DNA from: Microbacterium sp. zg-Y1090
Lineage (GTDB): Bacteria; Actinomycetota; Actinomycetes; Actinomycetales; Microbacteriaceae
DNA: 64,000 bases
Assembly: GCF_030246945.1 (NCBI RefSeq)
Contig: NZ_CP126742.1
Location: forward strand, 2,666,001-2,730,000
Reading direction: 5' to 3'
Shown here: positions 56,601 through 64,000 of the stretch, piece by piece
Layout: each line of letters begins with the position of its first letter
How positions within the stretch are numbered: position 1 is the stretch's first letter
Notes under the pieces: generated by a model
Told to the model about the DNA's origin: nothing
The model's database searches: none
What the model saw: only the letters and a program-made list of their open reading frames with translations
Program-made: the position numbers and the translations under genes

Positions 56601-59600
56601 TGGTCGCGCCGTTGTCGCAGGCGAGAGAGGTCCAGTCGTATCCTGCCGGACCGCCGGATTCGGCGAGGGTGAACTCCGCGCCGGCCGGGACGGCAACGGC
56701 GGTGACGGCGGGCGTGCCGGTGACGCCGCTGAGTGCGGGTCCGCCGGGGGTGCTCGCCGCGAGCGTCCACTCGGTGGGCTCCGCGGTGCCGCCGTTGGCG
56801 TTGGTGACGGTCTTCACCAGCGTCAGGGTGGGTGCGACGTCATCGTTGGTGAAGGAGCAGGTGACCTCTTCGCCGTTGGCGACGGTGACGGTGGGCGATT
56901 CCAGCGTCGTCGACCCGGTGCTGCAGGTCAGTGCCGTCCACTCGTAGCCTTCCGGGCCACCGGACTCGGCGAGGGTGTACTCACCGGCGGTGACCTGCTG
57001 GGACACGTCGTGGTCGAAGGCGATGGCCGTCCCCCCGGCGGGCTGCGCCGTGAGTGCCTGGTTCCAGTCCGCCGGCACGGCGGTGCCGCCGTCGTCGTTG
57101 ACGACCTGCTTGAGCAGGGTGAGGGTTCCCGGCACGTCGTCGTTGACGAACGTGCAGGTGACGTCCTCGTCCAGCGCCAGGGTCACCGTCGGGTCGGCCA
57201 CCGAGGCATCGGCGCCGTTGTCGCACGCGAGCGACGACCAGTCGTAGCCATCCGGTCCGGTCTCGGCGAGCGTGTACTCGCTGTTGGCCGGGACGGTGAC
57301 CGCGGTGACGGCGGTCGCGCCGCTCGCACCCGACAGGTCGGGTCCGCCCGGGGTCGTCGCCGACAGCGTCCAGTCGGTCGCGGCCGCGGTGCCGCCGTTG
57401 TCGTTCACGACGGTCTTGACGAGGGTGAGCGTGGGCGCGATGTCGTCGTTGACGAAGGTGCAGGTGACGTTGTCCCCGTTGGGCACCGTGACCGTCGGCG
57501 AGGTCAGGGAGGTCTGGCCCGTGGTGCAGGACAGGCCGGTCAACTCGTAGCCCGCGAGCTGGTCGATCTCAGCGAGGGTGTACGTTCCGCCCGGCACGCC
57601 GATCGTCTCGCTGTGGTCGAAGACCAGGGTGTCGCCGGTGGCGGGCTGCGCGGTGAGCCGCTGATTCCAGTCTTCCGGCACGGCTGTGCCCCCGTTGTCG
57701 TTGACGATCTCCTTGACCAGGGTGAGGCTGCCGGCGAGGTCGGTGTTGCTGAAGGTGCACGTGACGTCCGCGGCGAGACCGAGGGTCAACGTCGGGCTCT
57801 CCGGAGAGATCTCCGCCCCGTTGTCGCACGAGAGCGCGACCCAGTCGTAGCCGGCGGGCCCACCGCTCTCGGCGAGCGTGTAGGTCGCGCCCGCCGGGAC
57901 GGTGACGCCGGTGACGGTCTCGGCGCCCGAGACGCCCGTGAGGTCCGGCCCCCCGGGGGTGGTCGCCGACAGGGTCCAGTCCGTCGCCACGGCCGTCCCG
58001 CCCTGGGCGTTCGTGACCTCCTTGACCAGCGTGAGGGTGGGGGCGATGTCGTCGTTGACGAACGTGCAGGTGACGTCTTCGCCGACCTGGAGCGTCAGCG
58101 TCGGGCTCGACGGCGACACGGCCGCCCCGTTGTCGCACGTGAGCGACTCCCACGTGTATCCATCAGGGCCGCTCTCGGCGAGGGTGTACGGCACGCCGCC
58201 GATCACGGAGACGCCGGTCACCTCGGCACTGCCGGAGACTCCGCTCAGGCCGGGCTCACCCGGACTCGTGGCCGACAGCGTCCAATCGGTCGCTGCGGCG
58301 GTGCCGCCGCTGTCGTTGGTGACGGTCTTCACCAGCGTGAGGGTGGGCGCGACGTCGACGTTGACGAAGCGGTAGGTGTTGGCCCCCAGCGCCGGCACGC
58401 TCACGGTCGGGTCGACCTGTGTCCACACGCCGTTGATCAGCTGTTCCAGCGCGAACTGTCGGTACCCGGGGCCGCCCCCGGCTTCGGAGAGCGTGTACTC
58501 CTGGCCCGGCCGTACGGAGAAGGTGTTCGCCGCCGTTGCGCTGGGCGCTCCGGTGACGGTGGTCGGCGTGAGGCCGGGGACGCCGGCCGCCGGGTCTGCG
58601 GTCAGCTCCCACGCGTCGGCGGTGAGCGTGCCGCCTTCGTCGTTGACGACCTCCTTGAGCAGCGTGATGACGGCCGTCTGGTTGGTCGCGGTGCAGGTGA
58701 CGTTCTGTCCGAGCGCGACCGTGACGCCACCGTCTGCGCCGTCGTAATCGCTGCCGCCGACGACGCAGTCCCAGCTTCCGGTGGCGCCATCGATCAGCGT
58801 TGCGCCCTCCTCCACCGTCTGCAGGTACGTGGCGGGTCCCGTCTCCGTGAGCAGGTAGCGCACGCCCGGCGAGACGGGGGCCGACGTGCCGCTCACTCCG
58901 GAGGGGCCGTCGAGGCCGGTCCCGCCGATCGGGGTCGCCGTCAGAGTGAAGTCGCTCGCGGTCGCATCGCCATTGGCGATCGACTTCACCAGCGTCAAGG
59001 TGCTCACGCACGTGACGGTGTTGGTGACCGTGACGACATTCGGGTCATCGGTGGTGATGACGTAGTCCCCTGCTCCGCTGGAGGTGTAGGTGCACCCCGG
59101 TGGCAGGTTCGTGACCTCTTCGTCGATCGCCACCGTGTCGCCGGGTGTGAACTGGGTGTAGGTGGTGCCGAACGTGCGGGGCTCACCGTCGAGCAAGAGG
59201 TCGGCGGTGCCCACCGGCTGCTCCCCGTCGGCGTATTCCACGCCGTCGACGATCCACTCCTTGTCCACACGCAGCGAGACCGTGGGGCTCGGTGCCCGGT
59301 TGTAGACGGAGCAGGTGACGATTCCGCCCTGCTGGGCCGCTGTGGTGAATCCGAGATCTCCGCTGTCGGTGACCGCCACCGGCGCGCCGGTGTTGTCTCT
59401 GCAGACGGCGTTCGCCCCTCCCTGCGGAACGAGCTCGAACCCGGCCTGGAGGGATTCCGTGATGGTGACATCCGCCGTGCCACCGGCGGCGATGCCGCTG
59501 GCAGCGAAGCTGACCGCTCCGGTGTCGTTGGTCTGGCCGGTCGCGGGTTCCACCGTGACGCCGGCGGCGTCGGTGGTCGCTGCGAACGTCCACCCGGGCG

Positions 59601-61578
59601 CGGGTACGGCGTCGTCGACGTCGCCGTCCGAGGGGATGACGAGCTTCGTGACGTTGACCGTTCCGGCGCATTCGCCCAGCGCCCGTTCCTCGAGGAACTC
59701 CCGGAGGTCTTCGTAGTTGTCGACGAGGAAGTAGTCCGCGCCGAGGGTGGGGCCGGAGATGGCCTGCAGGTTCTGCACCTCCGCAGCCGAGGCCGCGCCG
59801 ATCCCGACACCGACGACGCTCGTGCCGCGGTCGAGCTTCAGGGCATTGGCGGAGAAGACGGCGTTCTCCATCTCCACGATGCGTGTCGTGCTCCCCGGCC
59901 CCGAAGGCGCCCCACCCGCGCCGGTTCCCGGGGGGCCGTAGAACGTGGGGCTGCCGTCGGTGAGCACGAGTACGACGTCGAGGGTGTCGGCGGCACTGGC
60001 CTGGGTGACCTGCCAGAGCCCCTGGTCCCAGTTCGTCCCCTGCCGCCAGTCGCCGGTGTTGACGACCGTGAGGCCGTTCGCCTTGTTGCGCACCGTGGCC
60101 GCGCCCGACGCGGTGGACACGGGCGTGAGGGGCAGGGTGGTGTTCGCGGCACCGGCGGCGGGGGCGCCGCCGGCGAACGTCCAGATGCCGATGGAGGACG
60201 GGGTGCCCTCGAGCGTGTCGACGAAGCTTGCGGCTGCGTTGCGGAGGTCCTGCTGTGAGCTCAGCAGGGAGTTCGAGAGGTCGACGAGCAGGCCGACCCG
60301 CAGTCCGCAGGTCTGGGCCAGCGTCGGATTCTCGGCCTCGTTCGCCCACTGACTGCCGCGCGCCTGCAGGTTGCTTGCGCCGGTGGTCTGCTGGGGGTAG
60401 GTCACGCTCTCGCCGGGCGGGATCACCTCGGTACGCAGGCGGTAGGGCTGCTGGACCACCTCCGTGCCGGTGCCGAGGTCGAAGCTGTCGATGATGCGGT
60501 ATCCCGCAGGCGCCCCGGTCTCGATCACCCAGTACTGTGCGCCGGAGGACACCGTCACGTCGCACAAGCCGTCCGCCCCCGTCACGCAGGTCCCGACGAG
60601 GTTCGCGGGATCGGTGTCGGGCTCGGTGTCCGTCCCGCCGCTGTAGACCGAGAACGTCGCCCCGGCCAGCGGCCCGACAGTCTGAGCGCCCGTGCGCTCG
60701 CCACCCTTCCTCAGCACCAGCGTGGTCGGTTCGACGGAGGTGTGCGTGAAGGTGCACGAGGCGACGAGCGAGGCGGTTCCGGTGCCGATGTACTGCAGCA
60801 GCGCCTCCGCCTCGGTGAACTGCAGGCGAGTGCCACCCGTGGTGTCGTTGAGGAAGCAGCTGACGGTCGTGGTGTAGTCGTCGGTCACCCCAGGGGTGCC
60901 GATCGCCTGGAGCGTGTACGAGCCCGGCTTGGGCACCCGGCGGCTCTGGCCGCTCGCGAACGTGTACCAGTCGGTGCTGCCCACGATGTTGGCGCGCAAC
61001 TCCCAGTCCGCGGTCGTGGCGGCGCCTCCCTGCACGACGTTGACGATGCTGAGCGTGCCGCAGACGGAGTTCCCTCCCACGCAGTCGTTGGGGACGGCGG
61101 CGAGGGGCGTCACGATTCCGGGCTCCGGGGCGACCTCGGCCTCCGGCGCGGGGGCCACGGGTTCGGGGTCGACGGCGTCCGGGGCTGCTGGCGTCGAGGG
61201 CTCCGCGTCGCCGGGGGCGGGGGCGGGAGCGGTCGGCGGCAGAGCCGGATCCTGCGGCCGGGGTGTGTCGGTCGCAGGATCCGGTGGTGCGGTGGGCGGC
61301 GCGGACGGCTCCTCCTCGGGCGCGGGTGCGACGGGACCGGGATCGACCGGGGCCTCCTCGGCGGGGGCCTCCGCCGCCGCAGACGTGGGCGGCTCGGTCG
61401 GTGGGGGTGTCACGGTCGCCGCGCCGGCGGGAACGGCACCGGCGAAGGTCAGTGCGGCGGCGAGCAGCACGGCGAGCAGAGCGCTCGGCTGGCGGAGACC
61501 AACCCTTCCCACGTGCCCCTCGCGGAGACGTCGGGGAGTCCGTCGTTCGGAATTGCGCGCACGCCGATCACCGTTCAT
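53656..61578 (-). CDS. Giant sortase-anchored surface adhesin with vWA domain
   Basis: 2,640 residues from ATG 61578. Signal peptide ~28-55 (ALLAVLLAAALTFAGAVPAGA). A Pro/Ala/Glu-rich stalk base follows (~57-155), then a SpaA/prealbumin-like domain (~240-330). Next is a vWA domain with the MIDAS DLSNS near 435 and TDGSP near 540. About ten tandem ~100-residue domains come next (LTLVK...GGTA...DWTL...YTLAESG..GY.W..L.CDNGA...VTCTF.NDD; ~860-1800), then five to six DUF11-like domains (~1900-2580). The end is PGLAGTG (2602-2608), a membrane helix and RRRR. LAGTG fits the LAXTG signal of class E sortases. It is probably a long, isopeptide-stabilised fibre for adhesion. No sortase gene is in the window. 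Confidence 0.93.
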   Translation of the reverse strand: MNGDRRARNSERRTPRRLREGHVGRVGLRQPSALLAVLLAAALTFAGAVPAGAATVTPPPTEPPTSAAAEAPAEEAPVDPGPVAPAPEEEPSAPPTAPPDPATDTPRPQDPALPPTAPAPAPGDAEPSTPAAPDAVDPEPVAPAPEAEVAPEPGIVTPLAAVPNDCVGGNSVCGTLSIVNVVQGGAATTADWELRANIVGSTDWYTFASGQSRRVPKPGSYTLQAIGTPGVTDDYTTTVSCFLNDTTGGTRLQFTEAEALLQYIGTGTASLVASCTFTHTSVEPTTLVLRKGGERTGAQTVGPLAGATFSVYSGGTDTEPDTDPANLVGTCVTGADGLCDVTVSSGAQYWVIETGAPAGYRIIDSFDLGTGTEVVQQPYRLRTEVIPPGESVTYPQQTTGASNLQARGSQWANEAENPTLAQTCGLRVGLLVDLSNSLLSSQQDLRNAAASFVDTLEGTPSSIGIWTFAGGAPAAGAANTTLPLTPVSTASGAATVRNKANGLTVVNTGDWRQGTNWDQGLWQVTQASAADTLDVVLVLTDGSPTFYGPPGTGAGGAPSGPGSTTRIVEMENAVFSANALKLDRGTSVVGVGIGAASAAEVQNLQAISGPTLGADYFLVDNYEDLREFLEERALGECAGTVNVTKLVIPSDGDVDDAVPAPGWTFAATTDAAGVTVEPATGQTNDTGAVSFAASGIAAGGTADVTITESLQAGFELVPQGGANAVCRDNTGAPVAVTDSGDLGFTTAAQQGGIVTCSVYNRAPSPTVSLRVDKEWIVDGVEYADGEQPVGTADLLLDGEPRTFGTTYTQFTPGDTVAIDEEVTNLPPGCTYTSSGAGDYVITTDDPNVVTVTNTVTCVSTLTLVKSIANGDATASDFTLTATPIGGTGLDGPSGVSGTSAPVSPGVRYLLTETGPATYLQTVEEGATLIDGATGSWDCVVGGSDYDGADGGVTVALGQNVTCTATNQTAVITLLKEVVNDEGGTLTADAWELTADPAAGVPGLTPTTVTGAPSATAANTFSVRPGQEYTLSEAGGGPGYRQFALEQLINGVWTQVDPTVSVPALGANTYRFVNVDVAPTLTLVKTVTNDSGGTAAATDWTLSATSPGEPGLSGVSGSAEVTGVSVIGGVPYTLAESGPDGYTWESLTCDNGAAVSPSSPTLTLQVGEDVTCTFVNDDIAPTLTLVKEVTNAQGGTAVATDWTLSATTPGGPDLTGVSGAETVTGVTVPAGATYTLAESGGPAGYDWVALSCDNGAEISPESPTLTLGLAADVTCTFSNTDLAGSLTLVKEIVNDNGGTAVPEDWNQRLTAQPATGDTLVFDHSETIGVPGGTYTLAEIDQLAGYELTGLSCTTGQTSLTSPTVTVPNGDNVTCTFVNDDIAPTLTLVKTVVNDNGGTAAATDWTLSATTPGGPDLSGASGATAVTAVTVPANSEYTLAETGPDGYDWSSLACDNGADASVADPTVTLALDEDVTCTFVNDDVPGTLTLLKQVVNDDGGTAVPADWNQALTAQPAGGTAIAFDHDVSQQVTAGEYTLAESGGPEGYEWTALTCSTGSTTLESPTVTVANGEEVTCSFTNDDVAPTLTLVKTVTNANGGTAEPTEWTLAASTPGGPALSGVTGTPAVTAVAVPAGAEFTLAESGGPAGYDWTSLACDNGATISPEDPTLTLGIAEDVTCTFGNTDVPGSLTLVKDVDNTLGGSAVPADWNQRLTAQPATGEALVFDHAQTQSVPAGSYTLAEVDQIADYAWTALSCDTGGVTRDAPVVTVANGQSVTCTFTNAAIAPTLTLVKNVDNQGGVGTATPEQWTLNAVAGESDPVLSGEGTRTGTTTAAVSGQVAADVDYALSETFGPSGYTAGDWACVETDGGAEYPLVSAGVVRLSLGVDVTCEIVNTAIRAEGTIDKQVTDGSPVQNADGTWTISYDIVVTNNSDTSTYIYSLADALQYGEGITPTAATWTGPDGTSGEFTLPAGTATLATDVSLPTSGDPAARATHTYTVTVTATIANGTQDGDAWRCDASPGEPEAGGFLNAATLSATGEDDQTVFGCGEPAFPALVKTGVDPATQNPDASWNVSYTLTLSNPGAVAVQAALTDTLPSVPGGWELDGDVWSIAAVGEAPAPTATTAGPGETAAVFTGQVQPAASLSYTVSGVLRPTVEATDPGPCATTGGGIVNTAGVTSGEIVVDAEGCVTVETAPVTVDKSDGAAQQLPDGRWQIDYVVTVANTSDTVATVYTLTDAPDLGEGLVLESGDWVGTAPAPNIPLAAGGTAEYTYRIVATVDAADDPSLVCEPGEGGAFFNTATVAFPGGTAEDDGCAEPGGPTVDKIAQPATPLGGGVWNVSYAVLVSNTSGVTVAYTLDDVPESLTGAITLVTAWTVTGPEIDPAGAGSAALTPGWDGTAQTQVATGLLPDGAVHTYIVSAQVSAVDAAADDLVCGDSPDTGGGVWNLARVENGVTDSVATDCSELVVVPVVLEKSDGTVTTLGEGRWRIDYLVTVTNPGLLPTTYTLTDAPQFDAAFAIVAQGWVGSPPVADVVIEPGGVDTYTYRVDATSSQNPLPATARECTADGGGFFNTATATQPSGAVTDSGCAVPVIRPAPAPVPGLAGTGGTPPIATGWLGGTALVGGILLLMILRRRRQEA
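56190..59010 (-). repeat. Tandem ~300-bp coding repeats inside the adhesin gene
   Basis: The codons for LTLVK recur near 56,216, 56,509, 56,818, 57,114, 57,419, 57,718, 58,025, 58,333, 58,657 and 58,990, about 300 bp apart. Alternate units are more alike (units with DWNQ and units with DWTLSATTPG), which points to duplication of two-unit blocks. Confidence 0.85.
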
Positions 61579-61742
61579 GTCCACACCCTCATCGCACCGC
61601 CGACGTCCGGATGGCCCGGTCGGACCTCCCAAGTCGCGTGTTGTTCTGCGGGTGTGTGGCCCCCCAGGACCGCTCGCAGCACGTGCTCACGGACAAGCTA
61701 CAAAGGGCCTGTCAAACCGTCAAGGGGGGTCTCGCGTCGCCC

Positions 61743-61796
61743 CGCCGCACGCACGACACCCCCGGAGCGTGCTCCGGGGGTGTCGTGCGTGCGGCG
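61743..61796 (-). terminator. Perfect 26-bp hairpin between antitoxin-like gene and adhesin
   Basis: Arms 61,743-61,768 and 61,771-61,796 are fully complementary, with a two-base gap as loop. It starts two bases after the stop of the antitoxin-like gene and insulates the adhesin gene. About 160 bases remain to the adhesin start, with GAGGGTG as ribosome binding region. Confidence 0.92.
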
Positions 61797-61797
61797 C

Positions 61798-62076
61798 TCA
61801 GTTCGCTCCGTCCGCCTTCGGCGCGGCATCCCGCTGGTCGCCCGCCTGGGCCTGCGCCGAACCGTCATTGCCGACCGCGCCGTCCACCTTGTCGCGCACG
61901 TCGTCGACCTTCGCGTCGGCCGAGTCGGGGGTGATCTTCTTGACGAACTCCGCGGCCGCATTGATGACGTTGTCACTGACCTGCTCCGCTTTGTCGGAGT
62001 GCAGCGCCTGCTCGATCTTCTCCTTGTTCTGCTCGAGGAACTGCTTGCTCTTGTTCACCACGTCGTCGATGCCCAT
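61798..62076 (-). CDS. Rv0909/MT0933-family antitoxin-like protein
   Basis: 92 residues, highly charged, helical. MGIDDVVNKSKQFLEQNKEK at the start and AEQVSDNVINAAAEFVKK (~28-46) match the small actinobacterial family annotated as Rv0909-type antitoxin. The tail is Asp/Ala/Gly-rich and probably disordered. The expected SRPBCC-type toxin partner (Rv0910-like) is not adjacent, so either it is an orphan or the family has another role. It is flanked by hairpins on both sides, so it is its own transcription unit. Confidence 0.8.
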   Translation of the reverse strand: MGIDDVVNKSKQFLEQNKEKIEQALHSDKAEQVSDNVINAAAEFVKKITPDSADAKVDDVRDKVDGAVGNDGSAQAQAGDQRDAAPKADGAN

Positions 62077-62139
62077 GAGGACTCCCTTGTCGGTGCGCGG
62101 ACGATCCGCTCGCGTTCATCATCACCCCGCGCCCGAACG

Positions 62140-62175
62140 CACGAAACCCCCCGGATCGCTCCAGGGGGTTTCGTG
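62140..62175 (-). terminator. tuf terminator
   Basis: Twelve-bp stem (CACGAAACCCCC with its complement) and a 12-base loop, 17 bases after the tuf stop, with AAAC/GTTT near the base. Confidence 0.88.
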
Positions 62176-62191
62176 AAGGAACTCGAAAGAG

Positions 62192-63385
62192 TTACTTGAT
62201 GATCTTGGTCACCGTGCCGGCGCCGACGGTGCGGCCACCCTCACGGATCGCGAAGCCGAGGCCCTCTTCCATGGCGATCGGCTGGATCAGCTCGACCGTC
62301 ATGTCGGTGGTGTCACCGGGCATGACCATCTCGGTGCCCTCGGGCAGCGTGATGACACCGGTGACGTCCGTGGTGCGGAAGTAGAACTGCGGACGGTAGT
62401 TCGTGTAGAAGGGGTTGTGACGGCCACCCTCCTCCTTCGAGAGGATGTACGCGGTGCCCTCGAAGTTGGTGTGCGGCGTGACCGAACCGGGCTTCACGAT
62501 GACCTGGCCGCGCTCGACGTCGTCACGCTTGGTGCCGCGCAGGAGCAGACCACAGTTCTCGCCGGCCCAGGCCTCGTCGAGCTGCTTGTGGAACATCTCG
62601 ATACCGGTGACGATCGTCTTCTGCGTCGGGCGCAGACCCACGATCTCGACCTCGGAGTTGATGGCCAGGGTGCCGCGCTCGGCGCGACCCGTGACGACCG
62701 TGCCACGGCCGGTGATGGTGAAGACGTCCTCGACGGGCATGAGGAACGGCTTGTCCTTGTCACGCACCGGGTCGGGGATGGACTCGTCGACGGCCTCCAT
62801 GAGCTCGACGATCGACTGAACCCACTTCTCGTCGCCCTCGAGAGCCTTCAGGCCCGAGACGCGCACGACGGGGGCGTTGTCGCCGTCGAAGTCCTGCGAG
62901 GAGAGGAGCTCGCGCACCTCGAGCTCGACGAGCTCCAGGATCTCCTCGTCGTCGACCATGTCCGACTTGTTCAGCGCGACCAGCAGGTACGGCACGCCGA
63001 CCTGCTTGGCGAGCAGCACGTGCTCACGCGTCTGAGCCATGGGGCCGTCGGTCGCCGCGACCACGAGGATCGCGCCGTCCATCTGAGCGGCACCGGTGAT
63101 CATGTTCTTGATGTAGTCAGCGTGACCGGGCGCGTCGACGTGCGCGTAGTGACGCTTGGGGGTCTCGTACTCGACGTGCGAGATGTTGATCGTGATGCCG
63201 CGCTGACGCTCCTCGGGGGCCGAGTCGATCGACGCGAAGTCGCGCTGCACGTTGGTGGCCGACGGGTACTTGTCGGCGAGCACCTTGGAGATCGCCGCGG
63301 TCAGCGTGGTCTTGCCGTGGTCAACGTGACCGATGGTTCCGATGTTGACGTGCGGCTTGGTCCGCTCGAACTTGGCCTTAGCCAC
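62192..63385 (-). CDS. tuf: Elongation factor Tu
   Basis: 397 residues. G1 [11 protein letters not shown]2 region RGITIN, G3 DAPGHADY, G4 NKSD and the C-terminal domains ending [12 protein letters not shown]. It delivers aminoacyl-tRNA to the ribosome. The GTG start at 63385 follows GAGGAGG. It follows fusA, as in str operons, but has a spacer with a hairpin and a TAGACT -10-like box (near 63,455), so it can be transcribed alone. Confidence 0.99.
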   Translation of the reverse strand: MAKAKFERTKPHVNIGTIGHVDHGKTTLTAAISKVLADKYPSATNVQRDFASIDSAPEERQRGITINISHVEYETPKRHYAHVDAPGHADYIKNMITGAAQMDGAILVVAATDGPMAQTREHVLLAKQVGVPYLLVALNKSDMVDDEEILELVELEVRELLSSQDFDGDNAPVVRVSGLKALEGDEKWVQSIVELMEAVDESIPDPVRDKDKPFLMPVEDVFTITGRGTVVTGRAERGTLAINSEVEIVGLRPTQKTIVTGIEMFHKQLDEAWAGENCGLLLRGTKRDDVERGQVIVKPGSVTPHTNFEGTAYILSKEEGGRHNPFYTNYRPQFYFRTTDVTGVITLPEGTEMVMPGDTTDMTVELIQPIAMEEGLGFAIREGGRTVGAGTVTKIIK

Positions 63386-63494
63386 TGGGTCCTCCTCAGG
63401 ACAGTCGTGTAGTGCACGGGCGCTGGATTGCGACCGGGGCGCTACGGGGATTGGTTCAGTCTAGTAGACAGGTCGGTATTCAGTTGGGTGGATG

Positions 63495-63529
63495 CCGGGA
63501 GCTCACCGCGAAGGTGAGGCGAGCCCCGG
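63495..63529 (-). terminator. Hairpin after fusA
   Basis: Stem CTCACC/GGTGAG with a CGCGAA-type loop, extended imperfectly by CCGG arms, nine bases after the fusA stop. It could cause partial termination before tuf. Confidence 0.45.
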
Positions 63530-63537
63530 CACCAGGG

Positions 63538-64000
63538 TTATTCGCCCTTGTTCTTCTGGACGATCTCGTCGGCCACGGCGCGGGGCACCTCGGCGTAGCT
63601 GTCGAACTCCATCGAGTAGACGGCGCGACCCGAGGTCTTCGAGCGCAGGTCTCCGATGTAGCCGAACATCTCCGACAGCGGCACCAGCGCCCGCACGACC
63701 TTGACGCCTGCGGCATCCTCCATCGACTGGATCTGGCCACGACGCGAGTTCAGGTCGCCGATGACGTCGCCCATGTACTCCTCGGGCGTACGCACCTCGA
63801 CGCTCATGAGCGGCTCGAGGATGACCGGGTTGGCCTTGCGCAGCGCTTCCTTGAAGCCCATGGAACCGGCGATCTTGAACGCCATCTCCGAGGAGTCGAC
63901 GTCGTGCGAAGCACCGTCGAGCAGCGTCGCCTTGACACCCACGATGGGGTAGCCGGCGAGCACGCCGACGTTCATCGCGTCCTGGAAGCCCTGGTTGGTC
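63538..64000 (-). CDS. fusA: Elongation factor G, C-terminal part (start outside window)
   Basis: About 154 codons are visible. [26 protein letters not shown] sequence, then domain V with [26 protein letters not shown] and [15 protein letters not shown] are diagnostic of EF-G. It catalyses translocation and ribosome recycling. The reading frame runs off the right edge. rpsG and rpsL are expected beyond it. Confidence 0.98.
   Translation of the reverse strand, partial: TNQGFQDAMNVGVLAGYPIVGVKATLLDGASHDVDSSEMAFKIAGSMGFKEALRKANPVILEPLMSVEVRTPEEYMGDVIGDLNSRRGQIQSMEDAAGVKVVRALVPLSEMFGYIGDLRSKTSGRAVYSMEFDSYAEVPRAVADEIVQKNKGE

Noticed and set aside
56404..60258. Plus-strand open frame of about 1,284 codons
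   Set aside because: Antisense to the adhesin repeats; it is Arg/Gly/Val-rich without family motifs, as expected from the third-position GC bias of the real gene.
61798..62076. Complete toxin-antitoxin pair
   Set aside because: Only the antitoxin-like gene is present; the neighbours are tuf and the adhesin.

Overview
The window is high-GC DNA from an actinobacterium, most likely a Microbacteriaceae member of the Microbacterium type. The evidence is the GC-rich codon use with many GTG/TTG starts, strong GGAGG-type ribosome binding sites, a 16S-23S spacer without tRNA genes, the actinobacterial order of the ribosomal-protein operons, an LAXTG-type sorting signal and a mycothiol-synthase-like acetyltransferase. 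The genus is an inference.

Region A (1-10,366) deals with the cell surface and glycans. On the minus strand are a secreted beta-propeller/LamG protein cut by the window edge, a membrane-anchored protein, and a tightly coupled set of three family-2 glycosyltransferases with a CDP-alcohol phosphotransferase. Divergent from these are a two-domain glycosyltransferase and a Wzb-like low-molecular-weight phosphatase. Region B (10,503-19,725) reads as a regulated exopolysaccharide locus: response regulator, histidine kinase, a membrane protein with a degenerate GGDEF-like end, a membrane-anchored GH6 glucanase and a second response regulator. Facing them, and separated by a long inverted repeat, are a processive family-2 glycosyltransferase and two related lipoproteins. 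The resemblance to cellulose-like glucan systems (synthase plus GH6 enzyme) suggests a beta-glucan product, but this is not proven.

Region C (20,041-25,870) holds ordinary genes: an EEP-family phosphohydrolase, truA, a universal stress protein, an OafA-type acyltransferase and a tandem GNAT protein. Region D (25,921-31,600) is a complete rRNA operon on the minus strand (16S-23S-5S) with leader and terminator. Region E (31,748-35,077) carries a DUF4184 membrane protein, tyrS, a VOC protein and a small membrane protein.

Region F (35,078-53,265) is the S10-spc-alpha ribosomal cluster on the minus strand, rpsJ to rplQ, including secY, adk, map, infA, rpmJ and rpoA. It departs from the textbook order in three ways. 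rpsN is missing between rplE and rpsH. rpsD is missing between rpsK and rpoA. A DsbA-like gene, a repeat-rich stretch and an AbiEi-like/nuclease-like gene sit between map and infA. Both missing-gene positions are spacers with strong hairpins, and three internal spacers share a 12-base motif just after a hairpin. The rpsJ and infA promoters share a block around the -35 region.

Region G (53,656-64,000) has a giant repetitive surface adhesin (2,640 residues, vWA domain, LAGTG anchor), an orphan Rv0909-type antitoxin-like gene, tuf and the 3' end of fusA. The adhesin separates the str group from the S10 operon.
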